Assembly: GCF_000708285.2 (NCBI RefSeq) | Contig: NZ_JAUG01000004.1 | Span: 1 to 64,000 of the forward strand | DNA length: 64,000 bases | Direction of reading: 5' to 3' | Source: Pedobacter borealis DSM 19626 | GTDB lineage: Bacteria > Bacteroidota > Bacteroidia > Sphingobacteriales > Sphingobacteriaceae | Shown here: piece by piece, positions 16,838 through 24,997 of the stretch | Layout of the letters: every line of letters starts with the position of its first letter | How positions within the stretch are numbered: position 1 is the first letter of the stretch | Made by a program: the position numbers and the translations under genes | The notes under the pieces: generated by a model | Databases searched by the model: none | Told to the model about the DNA's origin: nothing | Seen by the model: the letters and a program-made list of their open reading frames with translations, nothing else

Positions 16838-19150
16838 TTATTTTACCAGTGTAAAAGGAACATACAATCCGAAAGTGATATTTCTACCGGTATTGTAAAC
16901 ACCTAAATTAGGATTCTCCTGATCAAAACGGCCTGGTTTAAATCTACTTAAAGCATCATAATATTTCTGATCTAGCAAGTTGTTGGCCGAAACAGATAGT
17001 TTGATTGGCTGTTTGCCTAAATTAAATGTAGCACCAATACCTGCGTTTAATAGCGTATAACCGCTGGTTGGCGTTTCGAAAACATCATCTACGCGTGTTT
17101 GTTTAAATGCCGAGTTGATGCCTACAGAAAGATATGCATCATTTGTTCCTTTAAGTTTAGGCTCGAAACGCAATTCGTTTCTCAAAGTTCCCGCAGGGAT
17201 AAATGAAAGTGGCCTGTTTAAAGTGTTATTCTGTGCATGAACGTATCCAAAGGTATTCTCGAAGTGGATAAACGGAACAGGATGGATGGTTAAACTGGCT
17301 TCTGCACCATAAAGGTTGGCGTTTACCTGTCCGTAACGGTAAACATCATAAAGTGTACCTTCAGCTTCTCTTTGTTCGCCATTGTTGGAAGCATAAATAT
17401 AATTGTGGATGTAGTTGTTGTAAACACTTGCACTTGCACTTACAATTTTTCCTTCGTATTCCAAAGCTGCATCTACCTGGTAACTACGCTCAGGGCTTAA
17501 GCCGGAGTTACCGATTTCATATCTAAATGTACCTTCGTGTACGCCGTTCGAGCCTAACTCTGCAGGATTCGGTGCACGGAACGCAGAACCTGCATTGGCT
17601 TTAAAGTTCCATTCTTCGTTAAATTGGTGCGTAAAACCCAATGCGCCACTTACATTGGAAAACTTATTTTTGAAAGGTGCGAAAAGCTCTTCTCCGTCAT
17701 CAAACAATTGTTTTCCGTTGTTTTTTCTGAAATCATAACGTGCACCGATGCTAAATGTATTGTTCTCCCAGTTTTTCTTGGCAAAAGCAAAAACACCTAA
17801 ACCAAAAGTATCATAAGCTGGAATTAAAAATTCTGTTCCTTTATTTTGGCTATGTGCATCATCTACACTTACCCCAAAAACGGGCTGCCATCCGTTGGTT
17901 TCGTGTATATAATATTTCAGGTCTGCATTGTAGGTTTTAAGATCGAAGAATAAGGCCGGGTCTGGTCCATCTAACTCACGGCGTTGGTTTTGTTGATAGC
18001 CAAAATCAGCTTTCAAATTGCCGTTACCGATAATGAAATTGTTGTTCAATGCAATTTTAAAGTGCCTGATATCCTGACGAGGGTATTCTAAAGTACGGTT
18101 TTTATAATCATCGTTTGTAAAAGCGCTACCATCTTCTTTTACAAAATTTCCATTGTCATCTAAAGCCGGCTCATAAAAGCCAATATTGTTATGAAAGTTA
18201 GAAACGTTTAAGTGGGTATAACCCCAGCTTTTATTTAAACCTACCATACCACTTAAATCGGTTTCGTTAAAGCCCGAATTAGGGAAGTAACCTGTTGGTG
18301 TTTTAAAAGAGTAAGCACTTTTATACGTTCCACGGGCTCTCCAAACAAACCCGTTTTCGTTACCATTTAACATTAACGAGTTAGCGGTAAGGCCATTATT
18401 TGTAGAGTAATTGGTAATAAATTCACCTTTAATCTGCCCTTCGGGTGCGGTACTTGGCTCTAATAGATTAATTACGCCGCCGAGTGCATCAGAACCGTAC
18501 ATTAACGATGCTGCGCCACGTAAAACTTCAACGCGGTCCGATTTAAACTGATCGATTTCAATACCATGCTCATCGCCCCATTGCTGGCCTTGTTGTTTTA
18601 TCCCATCATCTAAAGTTACAATTCTGTTGTAACCCAAGCCTCTGATTACTGGCTTAGAAATAGATGGGCCAGTAGTAATCTGCGATACACCAGGTATTTT
18701 GGTTAACGCATCAATTAAATTCGTTGAAGGTTGTAAAAGCTGATCCTTGCCAATTACTGCAGAAGAAGCACTATTTCTTTTGCTGGTACTGCTGATCAAA
18801 CTTCCGGTAATTACAATCTCCTTTGTTTCTATGGCAGTAGGTTGTAAAGAAAATTCTAATCCGGCTGCGCTTGCAAAATTTACCACCTGTGTAGTGGTTT
18901 TATAGCCAACATAATGTACCTCAATAAGATAACTTCCTTTTGAAGGAAGGTTATTCAATGTAAATTCTCCATCATTGTTGGTTACTGCCGAAACTTTTAA
19001 ATCAGGAATAAAAATGGTTGCCCCTGGCAACGTTTGTTTGGTGCTGGCATCAATAACCTTACCTGTTATATTCTTTAAAGTGGCAGCAAAAACAGTGCTG
19101 CTTAATAATGTATATAGAATTACCAAGCCAATAAGCTGTAATTTTTTCAT
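16838..19150 (-). CDS. TonB-dependent outer-membrane receptor
   Basis: A 770-residue receptor: signal peptide ending in FAA, a CarboxypepD_reg-like domain (about 25-105, GKVIDASTKQTLPGATIFI), a plug (about 115-220, with IRGLGYNRIVTLDDG and RVEVLRGAASLMYGSDALGG), then a 22-strand type beta-barrel ending in a hydrophobic strand (NITFGLYVPFTLVK). The plug text QQWGDEHGIEIDQF is like that of receptors linked to zinc or other metals. The adjacent small His/Cys-rich gene supports a metal role, but this is inference. The start at 19150 is preferred over 19189 because the signal peptide begins there. Confidence 0.93.
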   Translation of the reverse strand: MKKLQLIGLVILYTLLSSTVFAATLKNITGKVIDASTKQTLPGATIFIPDLKVSAVTNNDGEFTLNNLPSKGSYLIEVHYVGYKTTTQVVNFASAAGLEFSLQPTAIETKEIVITGSLISSTSKRNSASSAVIGKDQLLQPSTNLIDALTKIPGVSQITTGPSISKPVIRGLGYNRIVTLDDGIKQQGQQWGDEHGIEIDQFKSDRVEVLRGAASLMYGSDALGGVINLLEPSTAPEGQIKGEFITNYSTNNGLTANSLMLNGNENGFVWRARGTYKSAYSFKTPTGYFPNSGFNETDLSGMVGLNKSWGYTHLNVSNFHNNIGFYEPALDDNGNFVKEDGSAFTNDDYKNRTLEYPRQDIRHFKIALNNNFIIGNGNLKADFGYQQNQRRELDGPDPALFFDLKTYNADLKYYIHETNGWQPVFGVSVDDAHSQNKGTEFLIPAYDTFGLGVFAFAKKNWENNTFSIGARYDFRKNNGKQLFDDGEELFAPFKNKFSNVSGALGFTHQFNEEWNFKANAGSAFRAPNPAELGSNGVHEGTFRYEIGNSGLSPERSYQVDAALEYEGKIVSASASVYNNYIHNYIYASNNGEQREAEGTLYDVYRYGQVNANLYGAEASLTIHPVPFIHFENTFGYVHAQNNTLNRPLSFIPAGTLRNELRFEPKLKGTNDAYLSVGINSAFKQTRVDDVFETPTSGYTLLNAGIGATFNLGKQPIKLSVSANNLLDQKYYDALSRFKPGRFDQENPNLGVYNTGRNITFGLYVPFTLVK

Positions 19151-19263
19151 GTGTTGTAGTAAATAAAAATGATAGAAAAACCAAAGCAATAGCTAAATGA
19201 AGCTAGTTTTAGTTTTTCAAATAAATAATTTGATTAAGCGCGGATGCGCTTGAAAAGAAAAAA

Positions 19264-19596
19264 TTATGCTAATGGGGGACCACGTAGGCAAGTACGCTTT
19301 ATTTCGGTAAAGGCATTCTTTAAGGTCGCTTCGGTTCGGCTAAAAATTTTGGCTGATAAGAAGATTCTGTAAATGTGGTGCGTTTGCACATAATTTTTTT
19401 CAAAACTAGCATTACAGATTAAACAGGTATCGCCATGGGCCTGCACGTGGCTAACATGTTTACAGTTGACCTCTTTTTGCACAACTGGAAGAGGGTTGTG
19501 GTGATGAAGTACACTCCAGGGAGTTAAAGCAATAGCAAATACGATCAACATAAATGCTGATAGATATTTTTTAATGTTTTGTCTATGCTTTTTCAA
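19264..19596 (-). CDS. Small His/Cys-rich membrane-anchored protein
   Basis: A 110-residue protein with one hydrophobic segment (about 11-28) followed by potential metal ligands: HHH near residue 31, CKHVSHVQAH, a CLIC motif near residue 57 and THH. The C-terminus carries CLRGPP, a motif I associate with small Bacteroidota proteins near metal transporters. The start codon is TTG at 19596, placed 5 bases after a TACTTTTG promoter element. It lies upstream of the TonB receptor on the same strand and may act with it in metal handling. Confidence 0.7.
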   Translation of the reverse strand: MKKHRQNIKKYLSAFMLIVFAIALTPWSVLHHHNPLPVVQKEVNCKHVSHVQAHGDTCLICNASFEKNYVQTHHIYRIFLSAKIFSRTEATLKNAFTEIKRTCLRGPPLA

Positions 19597-19601
19597 CAGT
19601 C

Positions 19602-19609
19602 CAAAAGTA
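19602..19609 (-). promoter_or_regulatory. -7 element adjacent to a TTG start
   Basis: On the minus strand TACTTTTG matches TAnnTTTG exactly and ends 5 bases before the TTG start of the His/Cys-rich gene. This supports that start and suggests a leaderless or nearly leaderless transcript. Confidence 0.5.
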
Positions 19610-19783
19610 GTAATTCCTAAGCAATTATATATATTTACAAAGTAACATTGTATTTATAGTGTTATGACCTGCGATTTAATCAATGGTTTAACGTAAGAAG
19701 GGTGTAAATCTTCTAATAAATTATTGAAGTACCAATTGTGAATCTATTCTCGTTATTATTTATATAAGAAAAGCAGATAGGCA

Positions 19784-20356
19784 ATGAAATTTATCAGGAA
19801 AAATATATTCAATGCGTTATTTATCATTATCCTTTTGATAATAGTTTTTGTGCCCGATGCAAAAGCATTTTTAATTAGGGGATTAATGGAAATTGGTTTT
19901 TATTCGCCAAAAGTTGAAAGCCCAAAGGAAATCGTAACGAGCCTTAACGGAATTCAGTTTAAGGATGTAAAAGGAAATGTGATTGATCTTGGCGATTTAA
20001 AAGGAAAAGTCATTTTTCTTAATTTTTGGGCAACCTGGTGTCCTCCCTGTAGAGCTGAAATGCCATCGATTAACAAATTATACACTCAGTTTAAAGATGA
20101 TAAAAATGTTGTTTTCATTTTTGCGGATGCAGATGGCGATTTTGCCAAATCGGGCAAGTTTATGTCCGACCGTAAATATGCGATGCCCGTTTATAAAGTA
20201 GAAAGTGAGATTCCTGAAAAAGTATTTGCAGGCGCTTTACCAACAACAGTTATTTTTGATAAACAGGGACGATTGTCTTTCAAGCACGAAGGCGTAGCCA
20301 ATTATGCCGATAAAAAGATTGTCGACTTTCTCAATAAGTTAAAGAACACAAAATAA
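19784..20356 (+). CDS. TlpA/ResA-type membrane-anchored thioredoxin
   Basis: A 190-residue protein with an N-terminal membrane anchor (about 9-30) and a thioredoxin-fold domain that carries the redox motif WCPPC (85-89) in NFWATWCPPCRAEMPS and a cis-Pro loop GALPTTV. It faces the periplasm and probably reduces disulfides, for example in c-type cytochrome maturation, though no cytochrome genes are nearby. Confidence 0.92.
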   Translation: MKFIRKNIFNALFIIILLIIVFVPDAKAFLIRGLMEIGFYSPKVESPKEIVTSLNGIQFKDVKGNVIDLGDLKGKVIFLNFWATWCPPCRAEMPSINKLYTQFKDDKNVVFIFADADGDFAKSGKFMSDRKYAMPVYKVESEIPEKVFAGALPTTVIFDKQGRLSFKHEGVANYADKKIVDFLNKLKNTK

Positions 20357-20410
20357 CTTTCTCCAGTAACCAAATTCTTCCTAAAATTTGAGGTTCAAAT
20401 GATATTGGCA

Positions 20411-20443
20411 TTTGGAATATATGTAGTTAGCTACATATATTTG
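20411..20443 (+). promoter_or_regulatory. Promoter with embedded MarR-type operator
   Basis: TTTG (20411-20414) and TATATTTG (20436-20443) are separated by 21 bases, a full match to the Bacteroidota promoter. Between and overlapping them is the perfect palindrome ATATATGTAG-TTAG-CTACATATAT (20417-20440). The operon downstream ends in a MarR gene. A repressor bound here would block the promoter. Confidence 0.8.
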
Positions 20444-20460
20444 TCGGATAATATTTAGCA

Positions 20461-20964
20461 ATGCAAAACGACTTTAAAATTGAACGGTTAGATAATCAAT
20501 TCTGTGAAGCGATTATTGGGTTAATTCTGCCCATCCAGCAAATAGAATTTAATGTAGATATAGACCTGGCAGCACAGCCGGATTTGTTGGATATAGAAAA
20601 AAATTATGATGGCTCGGGCGGTGCTTTTTGGGGTGCCATACTAAATGGTGAATTGATTGGTACCATTGCCTTAATTGCTGTTCCTGAGCATCAATCGGGG
20701 GCAATCAGAAAAATGTTTGTTAAAAAGGAATTCCGAGGAAAAGATTTGGGTGTTGCGCAAGCTTTATTAAAAACACTTCTAGCCTACTGTGAGGATAATA
20801 ACCTGAATGAGGTATATTTGGGCACAAAAGACATATTGCAGGCCGCCTGCCGTTTTTATGAACGTAACGGATTTAAATCAGTTGCAATGGAAGATTTGCC
20901 AGTTTACTTCCCTCGGATGGCTGTAGACAATGTTTTTTATAGCCTGGATTTAAAATCTGTTTAA
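20461..20964 (+). CDS. GNAT family N-acetyltransferase
   Basis: A 167-residue acetyltransferase with the acetyl-CoA-binding motif A region (IRKMFVKKEFRGKDLGVAQALL, quoted here as a region around residues 77-98) and a C-terminal YERNGFKSV block. Substrate unknown. Its stop codon overlaps the ATG of the MarR gene by one base (TAATG), so the two are translationally coupled. MarR-coupled acetyltransferases often modify a small toxic molecule, which is a plausible but unproven role. Confidence 0.9.
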   Translation: MQNDFKIERLDNQFCEAIIGLILPIQQIEFNVDIDLAAQPDLLDIEKNYDGSGGAFWGAILNGELIGTIALIAVPEHQSGAIRKMFVKKEFRGKDLGVAQALLKTLLAYCEDNNLNEVYLGTKDILQAACRFYERNGFKSVAMEDLPVYFPRMAVDNVFYSLDLKSV

Positions 20965-21446
20965 TGGAACAAAATGAAATTGATGCTTCTGGTTTATTGG
21001 CCATTTCTACCCGTTTGCAAAGGCTGAGCGATCGGATCCGTAAAGATGGTCTGTTGATTTATAAAGCATTTGGAATTGATTTTCAACCCAAATGGTTCCC
21101 TGTGCTTTATACTTTATATAAAAAATCGACGATGAACGTGGTTTCGTTGTCAGATGAAATTGGTTATGCACATCCTTCTACCATCAGTTTGTTAAAAGAA
21201 TTGGAGAAGGAGAAACTAATCCGGTCTAAAAAAGATAAAGTAGATACCCGTAAACGTTTGGTTGAACTCACAGAAAAGGGTACAGCACTTCTTTCCACTA
21301 TGGAACCCGTTTGGGATGTGATTATTAAAGCCACAGCAGAAATTACGAATACGGAAAATAACTTAATGAAGGCTATAAATGAGGTTGAGGCATCGTTAAA
21401 GGAAAAAAGCTTTCTGCAGCGGGCCGAGGTTTATATTAAGAAATGA
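20964..21446 (+). CDS. MarR family transcriptional regulator
   Basis: A 160-residue winged-helix regulator. The recognition region MNVVSLSDEIGYAHPSTISL and wing KKDKVDTRKRLVELTEKG are plain MarR signatures. It is the second gene after the GNAT gene, overlapping it by one base. The perfect palindrome in the operon promoter is a natural autoregulatory site. The ligand is unknown. Confidence 0.93.
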   Translation: MEQNEIDASGLLAISTRLQRLSDRIRKDGLLIYKAFGIDFQPKWFPVLYTLYKKSTMNVVSLSDEIGYAHPSTISLLKELEKEKLIRSKKDKVDTRKRLVELTEKGTALLSTMEPVWDVIIKATAEITNTENNLMKAINEVEASLKEKSFLQRAEVYIKK

Positions 21447-21528
21447 GTGAAGGATAGAATGATGGAGCGGGAAAATAATTGAATTAGAGAATGATTGAAT
21501 GACCGGGAAGGTTAACCAATGATTTTAC

Positions 21529-21536
21529 TATTTTTG
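21529..21536 (+). promoter_or_regulatory. -7 element close to a start codon
   Basis: TATTTTTG matches TAnnTTTG and ends 5 bases before the ATG at 21542, so the mRNA would be nearly leaderless. No clear -33 box is visible. Confidence 0.4.
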
Positions 21537-21541
21537 CCCCC

Positions 21542-22600
21542 ATGATTTCATTTTTCGAGGCTTCACTTAAGCAACTTTCTATCCACCATGCAGGCAATAA
21601 ATTGCTTGAAGAGTATTATAAATTATCTGATGCGCCTTTAAAAATTGATGATGAAGTGTTGGGAAACCTGTTGATGCAGTATTTCTTAAAACCTTTCGAA
21701 AAGGTAAATGAGGTCTACCGTTTTTACCATCCTAACGATAATCTGGAGTTGAACGAAGTATTCCATTTCGTTCATGAAATTTTCGAAAACAACGAACTTT
21801 TTCATGAAGATTCGCAACAACTGGCCAAACATTTATACGATGTAGCCAATCACCCAAAAATTAAATCTGGCGAGCTGTATGTTGCTTATTTTGAAAAGGT
21901 GCAGATAGAAGGCGAGCAATTGGATGTAGTTGGCGTTTTTAAATCCGAAACAAAAGATACTTACCTAAAAGTTTACCCTGAGCAGGATGGCTTTAATGTA
22001 AGTTACGAGCAAGAAGCCATCAGTATTAATAAATTGGATAAAGGCTGCCTGATTTTTAATGTTGATAAAGAAGAAGGTTACAAAGTTGTGGTGTTGGATC
22101 AATCGAAAAGTAGCAACGATTCTGCTGTTTACTGGAAAGATGAATTTTTGAAGCTGAAAATCAGGAACGACAGTTATAACCAAACCAATAATGTTTTAGG
22201 GGCTTACAAAAACTTCGTTACGCAGAAACTTGATGATGATTACGAAATCTGTAAAGCGGATAAAATCGATCTCTTAAACCGCTCGATGAAGTATTTCAAA
22301 GAAAAAGAAACCTTTGATATTGAGGAATTCGGTAATGAAGTAATTGGTAATGCCGAAGGCATTGAATCATTCAAAAACTATAAGAAAAATTACGAGCAAG
22401 AGTACGAAAGTCCGATTGCCGATAATTTTGAAATCGCCGAATCTGCTGTTAAAAAACAAGCCCGAGCCTATAAAAGCGTGTTAAAGCTGGATAAAAACTT
22501 CCATATTTATATCCATGGCAATAAAGATATGATCGAAAAGGGTTACGACGATGATAAATCAATGAACTTTTACAAGGTGTATTTTAGGGAAGAGGAGTAG
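21542..22600 (+). CDS. Nucleoid-associated protein (NdpA/YejK-like)
   Basis: A 352-residue acidic soluble protein matching the 37-kDa nucleoid-associated family. Recognisable parts are the N-terminal region with ISFFEASLKQLSIHHAGNK, a central block GELYVAYFEKVQIEG, and the C-terminal KNFHIYIHGNKDMIEKGYD. Homologues bind nucleoid DNA; the exact function is unsettled. It is monocistronic and directly upstream of the first RAYT locus. Confidence 0.85.
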   Translation: MISFFEASLKQLSIHHAGNKLLEEYYKLSDAPLKIDDEVLGNLLMQYFLKPFEKVNEVYRFYHPNDNLELNEVFHFVHEIFENNELFHEDSQQLAKHLYDVANHPKIKSGELYVAYFEKVQIEGEQLDVVGVFKSETKDTYLKVYPEQDGFNVSYEQEAISINKLDKGCLIFNVDKEEGYKVVVLDQSKSSNDSAVYWKDEFLKLKIRNDSYNQTNNVLGAYKNFVTQKLDDDYEICKADKIDLLNRSMKYFKEKETFDIEEFGNEVIGNAEGIESFKNYKKNYEQEYESPIADNFEIAESAVKKQARAYKSVLKLDKNFHIYIHGNKDMIEKGYDDDKSMNFYKVYFREEE

Positions 22601-22655
22601 AGGGGGGTGAGTTGGGCGTTTGGGGTTTGGAGTCGGTTCAACGTTACCATTTCCT

Positions 22656-22677
22656 CGGTCTGTGTCCCCACAGACCG
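22656..22677. repeat. RAYT-1 cognate REP hairpin, copy A
   Basis: Perfect 9-bp stem CGGTCTGTG / CACAGACCG with a TCCC loop, preceded by CCT and followed by AAACTG. It starts the partial duplicate unit. The sequence from here to 22851 is repeated after 22852 with a period of 196 bases. Confidence 0.85.
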
Positions 22678-22706
22678 AAACTGAATTATATTTTCTATTT
22701 TTAATA

Positions 22707-22880
22707 ATGGAAAACAATTATATTTTCAAACAAGACCGTAACTCAAAAATGCTTTTGGATGAAGTTTATTTTTGGACGGATACGATTAAAGATTGGAAAA
22801 AGATATTTTCTATCAATAAGTATAAAATAATAGTAATTGATACCATTCCCTCGGTCTGTGTCCCCACAGACCGAAACTGA
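22707..22880 (+). pseudogene. Truncated duplicate of the RAYT-1 N-terminus
   Basis: The 57-codon frame begins MENNYIFKQDRNSKMLL, as the full gene does, and follows it with few substitutions for about 46 codons (to VIDT), including E for G at position 19. It then runs into the next hairpin copy and stops. It lacks the HUH and tyrosine motifs, so it cannot be active. It arose by a tandem duplication of about 196 bases that includes the upstream hairpin. Confidence 0.8.
22852..22873. repeat. RAYT-1 cognate REP hairpin, copy B
   Basis: Same stem and loop as copy A, same orientation, 30 bases before the ATG of the intact RAYT gene. The bases between the hairpin and ATG are also identical to those after copy A. 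Confidence 0.85.
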
Positions 22881-22902
22881 ATTATATTTTCTATTTTTAA
22901 TA

Positions 22903-23466
22903 ATGGAAAACAATTATATTTTCAAACAAGACCGCAACTCAAAAATGCTTTTGGATGGTGTATATTTTTGGACAGACACGGTTAAAGATTGGAAAAAGAT
23001 CTTTTCTATCGATAAGTATAAATTAATTTTAATAGATACTTTAAGGGAACTTGTAAATAGAAAAAAGATTATTGTTTATGCTTTTGTAATTATGCCAAAT
23101 CACTTGCACTTAGTTTGGCAGATGATTGAGGCGAATGGAAAAGAGATGCCTCATGCAAGCTTTAATAAATTTACTTCTCATCAGATTTTTCAGGATTTGA
23201 AGGATCATCATCCAAATATATTGCCGTATTTTGAAGTATCAGATGCAGAAAGAAACTTTCGTTTGTGGCGAAGAGATCCTTTAGCTATTCTTATGGATAC
23301 TCCGGATAAGCTTGAACAGAAAATAGACTATATCCATCTCAATCCATTACAGGAAAGATGGCAGTTGTGCGAGAGACCGGAAGATTACGAATGGTCATCA
23401 GCAAAATTTTATGAAACTGGAATAGATAATTTTGGCTTTTTAACTGATTATAGGGATCTTCTGTAG
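22903..23466 (+). CDS. REP-associated tyrosine transposase (RAYT-1, Y1_Tnp)
   Basis: A 187-residue single-strand DNA transposase-like protein of the IS200/IS605-related Y1 family. It has the HUH motif HLH (His67, His69) in MPNHLHLVWQ and the nucleophile Tyr143 in DYIHLNP, with the typical downstream DYEWSSAKFY. The ATG at 22903 is used because the frame upstream is the hairpin. The gene is flanked by hairpins of one family in opposite orientation (22852 and 23480), as expected for a RAYT and its REP substrate. It is full length and appears intact. Confidence 0.9.
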   Translation: MENNYIFKQDRNSKMLLDGVYFWTDTVKDWKKIFSIDKYKLILIDTLRELVNRKKIIVYAFVIMPNHLHLVWQMIEANGKEMPHASFNKFTSHQIFQDLKDHHPNILPYFEVSDAERNFRLWRRDPLAILMDTPDKLEQKIDYIHLNPLQERWQLCERPEDYEWSSAKFYETGIDNFGFLTDYRDLL

Positions 23467-23479
23467 CTTTATTCTATTT

Positions 23480-23501
23480 CGGTCTGTGAGGACACAGACC
23501 G
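23480..23501. repeat. RAYT-1 cognate REP hairpin, copy C (inverted)
   Basis: CGGTCTGTG-AGGA-CACAGACCG, the same stem as copies A and B. The loop and flanks (TTT before, AGGATT after) show that it lies in the opposite orientation. It stands 13 bases after the RAYT stop codon. Confidence 0.85.
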
Positions 23502-23567
23502 AGGATTAGCGTGAGCTTGATCATCGGTTGTGAAGTCGATTTTGGACTCGGGACTGAAGACTCATGA

Positions 23568-24914
23568 CTAAATTCGCTGTTGCGCTTTTAATGCCAAATA
23601 TTGGTTAATTACATTAACAGTAAGTTTTTGGGGAGGGGTAAGGATGGCTAAAATGCCATGTTTGTTAAGCTCCTTAACCATTAGTTTTTTCTCGTAGATA
23701 AATTTCTCGGCAATGGTTTTATGGTAGATGCCTTCTACATCTTTTGCAGGTGCTGTACTTAATTCTTTTAGTTCAGTATTTTCGAAAAATACAACCACCA
23801 GCAAGTGGTACTTGGCAATTCTTTTTAAATAAGGTAACTGCCTTTGCAGTGCCGATAAACTTTCGAAATTGGTAAAGAAAACCAAAAGGCCCCTTTGTTT
23901 TACTACTGATCGTACCGCGGAATAAAGTGCCTCGAGATTACTTTCAAGGTATCTCGTTTTTTCTTTGTAAAGCACATTCATGATAGTGCCAAGCTGAGAA
24001 GCTTTACGATCTGCTGGTACAACAGCGCCGATATTTTCAGATATCGTAATTAAACCTGCTTTATCTTCTTTAAGCATGGCCACTTTCGAAAGTGCAACGG
24101 CTGCATTTATAGCATAATCGAGTAGGCTTAATCCTTCAAAAGGCATGCGCATTACACGCGATTTATCAATTACACAATAAATATTTTGCGATTTCTCGTC
24201 TGTATAGGTATTCACCATTAAACCACCTTTTCTGGCCGTAGCTTTCCAGTTAATGGTACGGATATCGTCGCCACCAACATAATTTTTGATCTCGTCAAAT
24301 TCGCTGCTTTGTCCAACCTTTCTGATTTTTTTGATCCCGAATTCTGTTAAATAGCGTGAAGCGGCCATCAATTCGTATTGACCAAGGTTAATAAAAGAAG
24401 GAAAAACAGGCAGGATCTTGGCGCCATCAAAATTATAACGGCGGTTAATTAAGCCCAGAGGTGAACTGACGTACGCTCTAATAAAACCAAAATCATACTC
24501 ACCACGTTTTGTTGGCCGCAGGTTGTAGTGGATCGATTTTACTTCAGCAGATTTTAGGTGAAGTTTAAAATCTTTATCCCGGAGTTGAAACTGAAAAGGT
24601 ACTTCATCAATCACCCTGGCATTTACCCCAAAACCATAACTGTTCCTGATTTCGATTTGTATCGGATTTTCATCTCCATTACTCAAACGTTTCGAGGTAA
24701 TTCTTTTGGCATCAATCCCTTGGGCATTGCGGTATAGAATAAAAATATCGATAAAAAATAAAACAAATATGGCGCCAGTGGCAATTTCAGGAATATCGCC
24801 CAGCCAGGCAAAAAAGAACTTCAACAAAAAAAGTACAATACAGAGGCCTAAAGCCGCAAATAAGCGATCGCTTAGGAATAGATTGTTATAATATTGCTGA
24901 AAGAATTTTTTCAA
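23568..24914 (-). CDS. DUF58 domain-containing protein
   Basis: A 448-residue protein with two N-terminal transmembrane helices (about 16-62), then a beta-rich region and a vWA-like DUF58 domain marked by VGGDDIRTINWKATAR (about 213-228) and VIDKSRVMRM. It is the last gene of the MoxR operon. In such operons the MoxR ATPase is thought to act on vWA/DUF58 partners as a chaperone-like pair; the actual process is not known here. Confidence 0.92.
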   Translation of the reverse strand: MKKFFQQYYNNLFLSDRLFAALGLCIVLFLLKFFFAWLGDIPEIATGAIFVLFFIDIFILYRNAQGIDAKRITSKRLSNGDENPIQIEIRNSYGFGVNARVIDEVPFQFQLRDKDFKLHLKSAEVKSIHYNLRPTKRGEYDFGFIRAYVSSPLGLINRRYNFDGAKILPVFPSFINLGQYELMAASRYLTEFGIKKIRKVGQSSEFDEIKNYVGGDDIRTINWKATARKGGLMVNTYTDEKSQNIYCVIDKSRVMRMPFEGLSLLDYAINAAVALSKVAMLKEDKAGLITISENIGAVVPADRKASQLGTIMNVLYKEKTRYLESNLEALYSAVRSVVKQRGLLVFFTNFESLSALQRQLPYLKRIAKYHLLVVVFFENTELKELSTAPAKDVEGIYHKTIAEKFIYEKKLMVKELNKHGILAILTPPQKLTVNVINQYLALKAQQRI

Positions 24915-24917
24915 TGT

Positions 24918-24975
24918 TGTTTAATCGGTTAACTGTATAAATTGTTTAATCGGTTAATTGCAAACTGTGTACTAA
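24918..24975. repeat. Short direct repeat between MoxR and DUF58 genes
   Basis: TTGTTTAATCGGTTAA occurs twice within about 35 bases. Related GGTTAACC-rich text is found at 38640-38730, so this is a recurrent low-complexity gap sequence. Confidence 0.5.
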
Positions 24976-24997
24976 AAATTGGCAACTGCAAACCGAC

